Source: Centroberyx gerrardi (Eukaryota; Chordata; Actinopteri; Beryciformes; Berycidae). From it: a DNA stretch of 64,000 bases. The DNA lies in NCBI RefSeq assembly GCF_048128805.1, contig NC_136010.1:22643980-22707979 (forward strand), given 5' to 3'. This document shows positions 11,512-23,257 of the stretch, piece after piece. Numbering within the stretch: the first letter of the stretch is position 1; every line of letters starts with the position of its first letter. The notes under the pieces were generated by a model, which was not told the DNA's origin, ran no database searches, and saw nothing but the letters and a program-made list of their open reading frames with translations. The translations under genes were made by a program, and so were the position numbers.

Positions 11512-12707
11512 GGTATGGAAGCCCGTTTCCGCCACCTGTTAAAAAAAATCTGGCACTTTTCTCTTTTTTTCCATCATGAATTGAGATGCTAAGTCATTAT
11601 TATGAGATGCTAAGTCATAATTATGAGATGCTAAGTCATTATTATGAGATAGTATCTCATAATTGAGATGCTAAGTCATAATTATGAGCTGCTAAGTCAT
11701 TATTATGAGATGCTAAGTCATATTTATGAGATACTATCTCATAATTATGAGATGCTAAGTCATTATTATGAGCTACTATCTCATAATAAATCATAATAAA
11801 TCTCATATTTCTGACCTACACCAGCCACTTTATCAGGTACACCTATCTAGTAGCGGCTGGTCATCTGTTGCTGTAGCCCATTTATCATAAGGGCCAACAA
11901 CTTGTGTGTTCAGATGCCCTTCTGCACTCTACTGTTGTAAAGACTGTTATTGGAGCATTTGTGGCCTTTCTGTTAGCTTGAACCAGTCTGTCCATTCTCC
12001 TCTGACCTCTGACCTCTCTCATTAATAAACTGTTTTTGGCCACAGAACTGCGGCTCCACTGGATGTTTTTGGTTTATCACACCATTCTCTGTAAACACTA
12101 GAGACTGTAGTGCATGAAAATCCCAAGAGGGCAGCTGTTTCTGAGATGCTGAACTACCACATCTGGCACCAACAATCGCACCAATCAGTCAAAGTTGCTT
12201 AGATCACGCATCTTGCCCATTCTAATGTTTGGTCAAAGAAAAATAATCTCATAATTATGAGATGAGATAGTATCTCATAATTATGACTTGGCATCTCATA
12301 ATTATGACTTGGCATCTCATAATAATGACTTAGCATCTCATAATTATGACTTAGTATCTCATAGTAATGACTTAGCATCTCATAATTATGACTTAGTATC
12401 TCATAATTATGAGATAGTATCTCATAAATATGACTTAGCATCTCATAATTATGACTTAGTATCTCATAATTATGACTTGGCATCTCATAATTATGACTTA
12501 GTATCTCATAATAATGACTTAGCATCTCATAATAATGACATAGCATCTCATAATTATGACTTAGTATCTCATAATAATGACTTAGCATCTCATAATAATG
12601 ACTTAATATTAAGTCATAATATTGAGAAAAAAATTTCAATTCATGATGGAAAAAAAGAGAAAACTGCCAGATTTTTTTAACAGGTGGCGGAAACGGGATT
12701 CCATACC
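11512..12707. mobile_element. Fold-back DNA element with inverted TAAGTCAT arrays and an internal Tc1 remnant
   Basis: Terminal inverted repeats of about 75 bp start GGTATGGAAGCCCGTTTCCG on the left and, inverted, GGTATGGAATCCCGTTTCCG on the right. Both continue through the same Cys-free spacer to TTTTTTCCATCATGAATTGA with few differences. Inside each end is an array of about 20-bp units, TGCTAAGTCATAATTATGAGA. The arrays run in opposite orientations (about 11583-11810 and 12247-12615). The core (about 11815-12235) is a separate Tc1-like fragment. No duplication at the ends was certain (possibly TT). The open frames of repeated SHNYE/SHNYD residues are array artefacts. Confidence 0.85.
11815..12238 (-). 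mobile_element. Tc1-like transposon remnant, internally deleted
   Basis: On the minus strand the sequence begins near GACCAAACATTAGAATGGG, encoding an MGK-type start of a Tc1 transposase. It continues through parts of the N-terminal DNA-binding region (blocks around GTTTACAGAGAATGG and CAGAGGTCAGAGGAGAATGG) and ends in GGTGTACCTGATAAAGTGGC, the 3' terminal motif. Most of the catalytic region and the 5' terminus are missing, and the reading frame is broken. It lies inside the fold-back element. Confidence 0.75.
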
Positions 12708-13277
12708 TTGGACCTTTCTTCTTTTTTGAACATTTACAACTGTATTTATTTATTTATTTTTTCCAAAAATGTAATTGTCATAGCAGCGTACAGGCCTGAG
12801 CAAGATACACAAAGACTAAAAAAGAAAACTTGCTAAAAAAAATGACTACAATCGAATCGATTTTAAGTGTCAAGCCAACCTTATATTTTGAAGGCGAAAT
12901 TGTCTGATTTCCGGTCTCACTCTGCGTATCACTGTCTAACTTGACGAGACACGGGAGTAGAGAGCGGTTGTAAAGCACTACCATCTCTCTGTCAGGTGTA
13001 TCCTGCTATTTTTTTTTCTTAATCGACCATTTAATTGTTGCTAGTACTATTATGCAATATATATTGCAAATTCAATGCAAAATATAAGCTTAATTCCAAT
13101 TGCATTGAATATTGCCGTTCAGATGAAGTTGTAAAGCGAGGCAGTGGAAAACGATGCATTATTGTTTCCCCCGCATCGTTGTAAATGGTCTCTTCCCTGT
13201 TGTACTACTTTTTAGTGACGTTGCACTCAACTGATTAAAAAATACCCAATCGGAGCAGGCCTAATTAATAATTGATA
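12708..13277. other. Intergenic, nothing recognised
   Basis: AT-rich spacer between the fold-back element and the ikbkg 3' end. There is a short inverted pair around the GATGCATTATTG and CGCATCGTTG motifs near 13150-13180. No gene or named repeat was recognised. Confidence 0.5.
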
Positions 13278-13283
13278 TTTATT
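13278..13283 (-). terminator. ikbkg: Poly(A) signal AATAAA, likely end of ikbkg
   Basis: TTTATT on the plus strand is AATAAA for the minus-strand gene. A second copy lies near 13663-13668, so alternative 3' ends are possible. The 3'UTR would be 0.8-1.2 kb and contains two TG repeats (14278-14315, 14417-14443). Confidence 0.5.
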
Positions 13284-14276
13284 TCGTAAATCTCCAATAA
13301 TACAACAATTTTAAACGATATTCTTTGCACCAAATAATCTATAATTACAGACAATATTCACACAAACGGTGATGGAACCTCAATGTGCTTACATTCTGAT
13401 AGATAAATAGGTGCCACAGGTAAAGATAGACAGAATAGGGGGTTGGGCACAATAATAATCTCTGTGGGATGGGGGTCAGGTCTGGGATCAGGGATAAAGC
13501 AGTGGTGCAGTCAAAGGTGTACACAGGCACAGAACACAGAGAATGGCTACCTTTTTCTATAAGTATATAGAGTATACCCATCTCTAATACATAATAATAC
13601 ATTAACAATGTTTTGAGGTAATGTAGACAGGCAACATTTATGACAAAAACATTTTTCAATATACTTTTATTATTTAAAGCTCACTAGGTTATTCACATTG
13701 TTTCTTTCGCAGTTACCAATTGCTGTCACTGTTGTGGGAAACAGTGCGCTTCTGAATTGCCACATTCTTTTTTTTTGCATGTGTCATCACCTTCAGCCTA
13801 ATTACTACTGACACATATTACGGATGGTGGGGCAAAGAATACCCACCTACTCCACAGTATATAGACACCTCCTCAACTGCCACTACACCGCTGGAGTGAA
13901 GAGGGGACAAGAAAAAGGGGCTGAGGCGAGAGGTCGGGGCTAATGTACATACACAGACGGCAGAGACACATTCACACATGCATCTAACAGTCTGCCGTCT
14001 CATAGGCGAGGGAGGGAGGGAGCAGGGAAATGAAAGAATAGGTGGAGGGGTGAAAGCGATGCCAGGAAAGGGATGGATTCGGGCAGAGGGGGGAACGAAT
14101 GGAAAAACTACTGCAGAAGATGAATACATGGAGCGGCTCTAGGAAAATACCGTGCCGATTAACTGGTTGTCGTTCTTTTCTTTCGCTCCTGGGTGGGAGA
14201 GTGCTCGTCCTTCCGTCTGATTGCCACTTGTCTTGATTCCATCTTAAGTCAGATTTAGATCTGTGTCAGATCAGAA

Positions 14277-14277
<1 letters not shown>

Positions 14278-14315
<38 letters not shown>
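14278..14315. repeat. (TG)n microsatellite in the ikbkg 3'UTR
   Basis: A pure TG run of about 38 bases; a second shorter run lies at 14417-14443. Confidence 0.95.
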
Positions 14316-14319
<4 letters not shown>

Positions 14320-14413
14320 GCAGAGAGAGAGTAATGTGCAACTGCCATACACGTGTTTTTTTCAGGTTGTGCCCAGAGCTGGGAGCAGACACGCTGGACA
14401 TTGAAAGTATGTA

Positions 14414-14444
<31 letters not shown>

Positions 14445-14472
14445 TGGTGCACCGGTGTGTTGAGCTCATGTG

Positions 14473-14853
14473 TTACTGTATACAGTCCATGACGTGTATC
14501 TGCAGTGTGTCCATATCTGGAGCCTGGTACTGGCACTTTGGACAACATAAGTCTGGCAGCTCCTCGGCTCCAGCCACCCCTCCATCGCCGACTGGTGGCA
14601 AACCCTGACTCCGGAACGAGGAGGGAGGGGGCGCCGTGTTGAAGCCTGCCCCGGGGAACGCACCTAAGGGAGAAGATATAGGTCAACAAACACACACGCT
14701 TTGTCAGGAAGTGTGTTTGATCAGGAAGGGATTTGGAAATGTTTAAATGTGCAGCATGAGAGACAGGAGATACAAGATTCAATCAGTATTAATAAATATG
14801 ATAATTTCACATCCATATGCACAAGGCAGCAAAGGAGTGTGTGCATGTTATTT

Positions 14854-14888
<35 letters not shown>

Positions 14889-16680
14889 TGTACCTGGTTG
14901 CGGGGGAATGTGTGGGGGTCGTGGTGGTCTGTAGTCCTCCAGGTGTCTCTGCTGCATCTCCTCCATGCGCGCACTGAGACAGAGAGGAACACATGCAACG
15001 TTGCTTCACCCCGATCATTAAACGTCTCTACATATCAATATTACACACAGAAAACTGTAGACACTGCAAATGCATCTCTGCTTCGCTCAGTCGGTCATTT
15101 GTCAATATCCACATTCAGAGTGCCTGAACTCAAGAATAACAGAAGCAGGGATCCTTTTATTCCCACTGCACTTTTGAATACTTAATCTCCATATGCACCG
15201 ATGCAGCCTTGTGTGATTGCAAAAGAACTTTGCATTTTGCACCGACAAGCACATTTTTTTTTTACATCAATTTCCTATTGCCACTCTCTCTGGGGACATG
15301 GTACATCATTTGGTGATTTGTTCTGTGTGGTTTTTTTTTTTAAACCCTTTCAGCAAATCAAATTTATCTCGCAGGACATTGAAGATTTTGAATGAGAGTT
15401 GCCATTCTTGACAAAGTGCTGACAACCCTGCTCTTGATGACAGTGGCAATACAACAAAAGTCGCCTCAAGATGCTGACATAGCATCTGATTAGCAATTGA
15501 GATTGAGGGCAGGGAGAGTAACTCAGCACTCAAGCACAATAAAACCCTGAATGTGGACTGAGGTGAACAGACAGTGAGATGCTCCACTCTTTAGGACTTC
15601 TTTCAAATGACCAATTAGAGTGGAACAGAGCAAAGAGAGACTCAGAGCTTGTGACTTGCCTGGTAGATTGACTGCTGCATATGCTTTATTCCACACTTCC
15701 GCACTCGCTGAGGGTATAAATTTATCGTATAATGGAAATGGACACATCTCGGCCTTTCATTGTTCTTTACCGTGATGTGCCTTCCCGTTTCAGCCTGTCG
15801 ATCTCAGCCAGAGCTCGAGTCAGCTGATCCTGCAGCTCCTCCTTCCTCTGGTGCAGCTTCTCCCTCGCCTCGCGCTCTGCAAGGAAGTCCGCTCTGTAGA
15901 TCTCAGCCTGAGAACACACACACACACACACACACACAAACATACAGTGAGAGGGGGGAAGAGATATTACTTTATTCCCTGACAGTCTTCCGTTTTGCTT
16001 CGCTTCACTGTACCTGTATTACATAGACATGTTAAAACGTGGGTGTGGCTAATTTATTTGCATGATTGAGAAGTGATTCAGAGGGCTGGATCCAGGCAAA
16101 TTGCTGTGCAGTTCAGAATGTATAATTAGGCAGAAAAAGGTATTTGTTTGTGATGTGTAAACTCGAGTGCATGTGTTTGTATCCCGGGTGTCTCTAAGTT
16201 TAATCAAGTTAAACTGAAGACTTTTTAAGACTTTTATATACCAGTTGGAATAAAAGACAAGATCAATTTTGAAAATGAAAACAGCTGTAGACCTATCAGA
16301 ATATAGGTCTGCATGACCAGGCTGATTTCAAAATGGAACAAAGACACCAAGGCAAGATTAACAATACTTCCGACGGTTCCGAATGCAACATTTAGCTGCA
16401 TTCAGAACCTTTTAAGACCTTTGAGTTTCCATAATATCATTTTTTAGGAATTTTAAGACCTTTTTAGGGCCTGCAGACACCCTGGTACCATGCCACATGC
16501 TGAATAGCTATGAGTGTGTGTATGTGTGTGTGTGTGTTTACCTGTGCGGTGAGTACAGGTATAGTCTCCAGTGAGGCTCTCTGCTGCTCCACCTCCTCCT
16601 TCAGTTTATCGATCAGATCCTGTTTCAGGGCCAGCGCTCTCTCTGCCTCCTCTAGTCTGCTGCACAGGTCTCCCCCCTGG

Positions 16681-16714
<34 letters not shown>

Positions 16715-17379
16715 GACATAAAGACATTTATAAAACAATAAAACAAAAAATGATGAGGGTAGATAGATATTTAATGCCTTTTACCTCATTCTTCAGTTTT
16801 GAATCATAGTCCCTGAACAGACACGTGTAGGCATGCTGCAACTGTGTCAGTTTTTTCCTGAAAAAAAAATAAAAAAAGATTTGTAGCCGTACAGCTAATC
16901 TGTAGGGTGTGTGGTGTGTATGGCATATTGTATGGTTTGTATATGATTGATTCTCTACATGAGCATGAAGTGCAGTATGTGTGTCTGAGCTCTACATGTG
17001 CGGCATCTGATATAGCGTGTGTATAATAATGTGTACAATGATGTGTGTATATAGATGGGTGTATGCATTGGAATTGGTGCCTCCTGTGTGTGGATATGAC
17101 ATTTAATGTGTGCGCGGTTTCATATGATAATATCATGTCAGGGTTCCCACTGTGGCCCTATGACTTTCCATAACTAAGTCACAGTGTGTGTGTGTGTGTG
17201 TGTGTGTATTGGTGGGCCCACCTCTCCTCTGTGACGACGTGTCGCTCTGTCTTCAGGGCCGCCTCCAGGCTCTGGGTCTGCAGCAGCAGCTTGTCCACTG
17301 CCACATTATGCTGCTTCCTCTGCTGCTCCAGCTCCCGCTCTGCCACCTGCAGGGCCTCCATCTTACTGCACAGCCTGCA

Positions 17380-17418
<39 letters not shown>

Positions 17419-20400
17419 GCAGAAAGACAGATGAAACACACACAAACGCACACATGCACACCCACAGAGCGAAAAACGTCATCCACTGTATACAAGAACT
17501 TCATCACTTGCCCACATATTTACACGGGAGCGACAGAAAGACTTACTTGTCCTCCAGTGCTTTGCGTTCATGCTCGCTCTTATCCAGGCAGCTCTGTCTC
17601 TCTTTCAGCTCTCCTAATAGAGACGTTGCTTGGGCTTTCAGAGCCTCACAGTCCTTGGCCAGCTGCAAAAATACACAAAGTCAAACATTTAACTGTCTGC
17701 AAGCTGAGTTACTTTAATTTCCCTCATCTACACACTATGCTGTACATGTTTTTCAAAGATCAGGAACCACAGGCGATTCATAGAAGATCTAAATGGCTCT
17801 CTGTATTGTTGTTGGGAAATTATATCCAAAGCTACAGGCAGGTCATGCATGATCAGATATGCTAAATGAAACATGTTTTGGCCTACAGGTTAGCAGCATA
17901 AATAGCTTGTAAATGCTGCATTAGTCTACTCAATTAGGGTTGTACAGTTAATTAAAAACAAAAGAAAATGCAATTTTGACATTGCAAAGGGCGACAATAT
18001 TTTCCCCATCAGAGGAAAAGGTGTTTGAGACAGATTTCTTAACAATGCATTCTGATGCTGCGCTGAACTACAAATCAACTTTTTCCCACCCAAAATGTTT
18101 TAACAAGAGCTGAAAAATAAATTATATAGAAAAAGCTGTGTCCAGATGCCTTGTAATTGATATCTAAATTTCAATATTGAGCAAACAAAATGACAATATG
18201 ATGTCTTGTCAATATCATCAGTTTTGGGGTGTGACAAGGAAATGATTTTGAATGTGAGTGTCGGTAGAGAAAATGTTTGACAAGCACAGTTGTACGCGGT
18301 CCACACCTGGACACAGTCCTTGTCCTTCTGTTTGAGCAGAGCCTCAGTTCTGTCCCGCTGAGCTGAACTCTTCTGGAGGTAATCCAGCTTCTCCTCCAGC
18401 TCCCGATACCTACAAAAAAAATAACAAAAAACACATATCAGGATTCATAACTAGCCTAACATTTACATCTTAGAATATTAAAAAGGTTCAGACACAGGTT
18501 TTAACTTACATTTCAATATATGCAAATGAAAAATTGGATGAGTTCAAAAGAAAAATGGAATAAAAGTTCCAATTTATTTGAATAAATTTACAATTTATAG
18601 ATTTTCCAGTCCATTTGGATGTACTGGTACGATATTAAAGAAGGTAAGCTGACTTAAGGCGGCATTTAATTCAATAATGTAGTGGCAGGAATTACACAGT
18701 TAAAGATAAAAGATTAAAATCCTACAATTCTATAGTTCAAATCTGTATCATCTTTATTAAATAATTTTGGATTTCTGTATTGCTGTGAAGTTACATCACA
18801 TATGTATACCTTTAACATATTACCTCTATGATAATAAAGCCAGCTATCATTTCTAACCCAGGGTATATCATTACAACATATTACACTCCGAGAAAAAAAA
18901 GCATAGATAGTGCACAAATTAAAAAAGAAAAAGTCTAAAATTTGCATTGCTAATTAAGAAAATGAATGCCTGGAAGCAAAGAACAAACACGCATGAGAAA
19001 AATAAGGTCAAAAATAAGACACAGGCAGGTAGTGACAGAAATAGAGCGCAGGCAGGCAGGCAGGCGGGCAGATAGATACACAGTGAGAAACAGAAAGCCA
19101 CACAGAGCCGTGGGCTCACCTGCCCTGTGTGGCCTGAAGCTGCTCTGTGAGTTTAGCCAGGCTAGAGCTGGGAGGAGGAAACCAGAAGAGAGGGAGGAGG
19201 AAGAAACATCTTAAGAGTAAGGTTATTATTTAAAAGAAAAAAGAAAGCATGCCAGAGTAGTTATTCGACAGAGGATAAACATCTGCAGATATCCAGAGAA
19301 TCAAGATTAAAAAAGCAGTACTCATTGCCATAGCTGCTAATAACAACCAGTAGTTAAACAGGAGTAGGCACTTCAGTGCAGTTAGTCCCAAAACCATCGT
19401 TAGTAGCATTCTGCATTTGGGGTAAATGGTGTCGTACCAGTCAGAGGAGTGCTGTGCCTCAGAGCGATGCTGAACTACCTCCTCAGTAACACTGCATGCC
19501 TGCAAAAAAGATTTAGATTACTGACTGCCAGCTGATTCTTGTGTCTGTTGTCCATATCCATCAAAACAGTGTTATAGGTTTTTTTATTTTTTACATAGAG
19601 AAGTTATTCATGAGCAGTTGAATGGCTAAACTCTAACTGACACACTTGATGTAAGAGAGGGAAACAATGGTGGCCATTACAGTTGAATAGATCAGGGATC
19701 GGCGATGGACTGAACCCTGAAATTTCCTTTTTTGCCAACTTAAATTGAATTAAAATTATTTAGCTTACACACAGCCGGCATTTCCCAGAGCCTTCCTAAG
19801 GGTGTGCCGGTTTTGTCCCATTTGAGTGTGTTGTGCTACTGTTTCCTATTAGAAAATCCAATGCTACCTCATACTCATTATTTTTCTTGACTGCGAGGTC
19901 TTTACTATGATTTAAATAATAAAAATGCCCCTTCCTTGCGCATTTAAAAGCTGCATTTCACAGGTCATCACGCCTACACCCTGTACACTGTATGTGCCAG
20001 TGTATCTATTGTTACCGCTATTGTAGGAGTTCCCTTATTCTCTGTCTATTTATGTCTGTCCTGCTCTACTGTAGTACTGCAGGGTTTTCCAATAGTTCTC
20101 TGGGGGGTGGAGCAACAGTACAGCAGCAGCATGTAAAAAGTGGGACTTCTAGTATGGCCATATCTGTACCGATTGGTTTCCAGGGTGGAATCTGTACACG
20201 CTTGGATCAAAGAAGTCTACCTGCGCCTGGACCAGTTTGGCTCTCAGCTGGTCAATGCTGCGGCGCATTCGCTCCCTCTCTTTCTCTCCCTCCTCCCTCT
20301 CCCTCTCCAGCTCCTCGTTCTTCCTCCTCAGCTCCCTCATCCCTTCCTCCATCTTTTCTTTGTGGCTCTTCAGCAGCTGCAGGAACTCGTTCGCTCCTTC

Positions 20401-21954
20401 GGCGGGCTGCGGAGAAAGACGGGGGGGAAAGAAACACGGATGAACGGCTGCGGGGAGAAGCGCTGACACCGAGGAGCGGACGACAGACTAGACTCACCCT
20501 GGCCTGGAGGACAGACACCAAGACAGAAGTAGAGAGACAGCGAGATATGAGAGGGACATGAGAGGACAAACCAGGGTTTTAAAAAAAGGAAATAGACGGG
20601 GAGGTAACAGAGCGACGAATTTGTAGATATTAACAGCACAGACAGGCGTGTGTTAAGGCGGGGTGAAGAATCTTCCTAGAAGTGGGAAGGCCACAAACTG
20701 AGTGTCAGGGATCTGATTGGTGGAATCAGGATGGAGTGGGCGGGCTCACCTGGCTATTTTCCCTGCCCTTCAACCCCCCCCAGGCCTCTGAAAGCGAGGT
20801 GGGGGGAGTAGAGAGGACGCTACTCAAGGAGCTACGCACACTCGCATCGTCCTAGACACACAAACATACCCGACCGTTACACGAACAATGAACAAATACA
20901 TACGTGATGAAGTCAATTAAGGACAAACGTAACAACTCAATTGAGTATGAACGCATGCAAGACGGCACCGGGGTCAACACCGTTCTCAACACCGTTCTCC
21001 TTCACACGGACACAAACACACACACGTCTTACCAGGCTGCGAGGCGGCATGGTCTGTGTGTGTTGATCGCTCTCCTCCGCTCTCTTCCTCTCCCGCTGAT
21101 CTAGAGTCTGTCAGACATAACAGAGACATGAGTGAATATAAAGCATATGTCTGTTCGTTCTGGACACAGTTCTGTCCTTATTTACGTTACCTCTATCTGT
21201 AAATTTGACCATGTGAACAGCTAGATAGAAGGTTCATTTGCACATTTCTGTACATATGTTCTAAAAAAGTAAGAAGTTTATGCAGGGAAATGGAAATATA
21301 ATATGAGCACAGAACTAGAAAATAAAAATAGACAATAAAAAAAACAAACAGTGGAAATAATAAAACAATAAAAGCAATAATATAAGCAGTTGTGGTGTTA
21401 TGTAAACAATTTCAACATGTTAATAGACTGTAAAAGTAGTTAGTATGGGGAAGGATTGATGGATTACTAACATTTATGGAGATACAGTTGTGATTTACAG
21501 ATGTTACTAACAGTCTTGACTGCTTACTTATTACTAAATATGAATAATCAACATAATGAGAAGTCTTGCAAGCCAATATGTGTGACATATTTGGGAGATG
21601 GAGAAGAAAGAAAGAAAGAAAACCGACCTGTGGTGCTTCGAGTGGCCCGTTCCTTGCCGGGCGGCCCTGCTGGTCTTCAGTCTGGCTGGAGCTGCAGCTG
21701 TGGTTCGAGGAGGAGCCGGGTCCGTTCACCAGCCCCTGCAAGGAGTGGTTCTCCTGGGCCAGCCTCTCCACGAGCTGCCGGGCCTCCTGGAAGCGACAGC
21801 TGAGGAATTCTCTCTCCTCTCTCGTCCTCCGCTGCCATCCCTCCATCTCCTCACAGCGCTGACGCAGCGCTAGGTTGCTCCGCCGCAGAGCCTCTGGAGG
21901 CCACAGATAGAGAGAAAGAGAAAATAGAGAGGTAGGGATTAATAGATCGATAAA

Positions 21955-21994
<40 letters not shown>

Positions 21995-22240
21995 CAAAAC
22001 TTAAACAGATAGCATTAATACACAGAGATATGTTGTGCTTTGAGTAGATTAGTAGATTGTTGATTTATTTAGAAAGTTAGTTTTGAATTATTAAGCTCTA
22101 CCTCTAAGTTGCTGGTTGTCTCCCAGCAGCCTGGTCACCACTTCATTGGCAGCCAGCTCTGGTGGGACCCTGAGGGCCCCTCCACTCTCCTCTCCTGCCA
22201 TGTCCCACTGCATTGGGCCATCTGGTTGGGGCTGCACCAT
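14473..22240 (-). CDS. ikbkg: NF-kappa-B essential modulator (IKK-gamma / NEMO)
   Basis: NEMO is the regulatory subunit of the cytosolic IKK complex; it binds IKK kinases and ubiquitin chains. Coding exons on the minus strand are 22102-22240, 21628-21893, 21033-21107, 20750-20851, 20221-20406, 19438-19499, 19120-19167, 18307-18409, 17547-17662, 17222-17374, 16785-16857, 16542-16676, 15771-15907, 14894-14973 and 14473-14663, with consistent phases for 621 codons. The IKK-binding coil is near residues 40-90 ([27 protein letters not shown]). The second coil is long. The UBAN motif starts at about residue 487 ([18 protein letters not shown]). The C2HC zinc finger is at the C-terminus ([22 protein letters not shown]). 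Human NEMO is about 419 residues, so this protein is longer, mainly through exons 3-6. Exon 6 (62 bp) is supported only by phase and splice sites. Confidence 0.93.
14857..14888. repeat. (TG)n microsatellite at the ikbkg exon 14 donor
   Basis: On the sense strand this is a CA repeat beginning five bases after the GTACACC donor. Confidence 0.95.
15913..15938. repeat. (AC)n microsatellite at the ikbkg exon 13 acceptor
   Basis: On the sense strand this is a UG repeat ending in TTCTCAG, the exon 13 acceptor. This is the exon that encodes the UBAN core. Confidence 0.95.
16182..16487. mobile_element. MITE-like DNA element in ikbkg intron 12
   Basis: The right end (inverted) reads CCAGGGTGTCTGCAGGCCC. 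The left end reads CCCGGGTGTCTCTAAG. Near both ends there are repeated TTTTAAGACCTTT and AAGACTTTT blocks, which I recognise from abundant fish MITEs with a CAGGGT terminus. No ORF and no clear duplication. A fragment of a related terminus (CAGGGTTCCCACTGTGG) lies at 17138. Confidence 0.55.
16513..16537. repeat. TG-rich repeat at the ikbkg exon 12 donor
   Basis: The sense strand reads CA repeat directly after the GTAAAC donor of exon 12. Confidence 0.9.
16682..16711. repeat. (AC)n microsatellite at the ikbkg exon 12 acceptor
   Basis: The sense strand reads UG repeat ending directly in TTCCAG, the exon 12 acceptor. Confidence 0.95.
17184..17208. repeat. (TG)n microsatellite near the ikbkg exon 10 donor
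   Basis: CA repeat on the sense strand, beginning about 15 bases after the exon 10 donor. Confidence 0.95.
17384..17417. repeat. (AC)n microsatellite at the ikbkg exon 10 acceptor
   Basis: UG repeat on the sense strand running into GCGCGTGCAG, the exon 10 acceptor. Confidence 0.95.
19230..19499 (-). other. ikbkg exon 6 read-through frame with hydrophobic tail (possible alternative terminal exon)
   Basis: If the exon 6 donor at 19437 is not used, the frame stays open for about 69 further codons and ends at a stop near 19230. The tail includes strongly hydrophobic stretches ([17 protein letters not shown] and [18 protein letters not shown]). This is intron sequence in the main model. Whether any transcript ends here is unknown; a T-rich sense strand makes hydrophobic translation likely by chance. 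Confidence 0.25.
21957..21991. repeat. (GA)n microsatellite in ikbkg intron 1
   Basis: GA run of about 32 bases, roughly 65 bases from the exon 2 acceptor. Confidence 0.9.
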
Positions 22241-23163
22241 CCCTATAAACACACACACGTTATTATCCATATACACACCCCAAATAATCATTAATGTCTC
22301 ACATCACTGTACAAATGCTAATGTCCACATTCATCATTGTATGCTGACACATGGCATACCACACCGACTGAGACCGTTACTTTCACTTTCAATTCAGTCA
22401 ACCGTCAAAATCAATTTACAAGCTTATATTTGAGGTGGTCGGCTGGCCTGCTGATAAGCTTTCGCCTAATGAGTCTGTCATGTAGTGTTAATACACATTC
22501 TTGCGCTGTATAAAGCTACAGGTATCAATGAATAGGAGGAAAAACATTACGTCATCCCCAAAATACCACGAGGCAAACAGCTCCACTAAGAAACAGACAC
22601 AGTTTATGTATTTGTTCACAGCAAAGCCAGAATCCAAACCATCAAACATCGGTTCCGTTTGTTGAAATGATCAAAGCTCATGGGTCACTCATCCTCATTA
22701 CAGAAGGATGTTGTTTTCATGCCCGCCGCTATCAACTGAGTCAGGACAAAACCTGTCTCCAGTATACGACATTAAAAACCAACTGTCGACAATATGCTAC
22801 ACACTAGGTACAAAATTATCCTTACCCTTTCTGTTTCTTTCAGTTATGTTGTCCGGAAAGACAAGCAGGCAGGCTGTCACTCACAATCAACCAGGTAGTT
22901 AGCTTAGCAATGTAGCTGGCTAATGTTAGCTACCTAGCTGTTTAGCTAATTAGTTAGCTAGGATAACTTAGCAAACCAGTAGCTGGGTCAGCTAGTATTT
23001 GAGGCTCGTTGACTGACACACTGACACACAACGCTCTACATCAACGATCTGAGTATCCTCCGATAGGCATTTCGCCTAATGTTATGTCCTAATCCAGTGT
23101 GTGTGGGTCTTTTAAGATGGTTTGACGTTATCTGTCAAAGCCAAGGCGAGTGTTGTTAGCTCA
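22241..23163. other. ikbkg 5' intron and noncoding 5' exon region
   Basis: A TTTATAG acceptor lies two bases before the ikbkg ATG, so at least one noncoding 5' exon should lie upstream, between here and the shared promoter. I could not fix its donor. The stretch has many GCTAGC/TTAGCT motifs and no named repeat. Confidence 0.4.
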
Positions 23164-23203
23164 GGAAATCCCCTTCCTTCTTCCGCAGTGGGAAATGACG
23201 TCA
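23164..23203. promoter_or_regulatory. Shared ikbkg/tmed4 promoter core with kappaB site and CRE
   Basis: At 23164-23173 the plus strand reads GGAAATCCCC, i.e. GGGGATTTCC on the minus strand, a full match to the kappaB consensus GGGRNYYYCC. At 23196-23203 lies the perfect CRE palindrome TGACGTCA. Between them is CTTCCTTCTTCCG, an ETS-type GGAA cluster on the minus strand. The site lies between the head-to-head ikbkg and tmed4 genes. Binding is inferred from motif alone. Confidence 0.6.
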
Positions 23204-23257
23204 CCCGGCTGCAGCAGCAGAGCTTCCTTTGCTGATGTGAGCAGAGAAAGAGGCTAC

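Noticed and set aside
12199-12680. Repetitive SHNYE/SHNYD open frames on both strands
   Set aside because: Translation of the 20-bp TAAGTCATAATTATGAGA arrays; no protein.
23195-23257. Upstream in-frame ATG for tmed4
   Set aside because: It overlaps the CRE palindrome and would place 21 polar residues before the signal peptide; kept only as an alternative.
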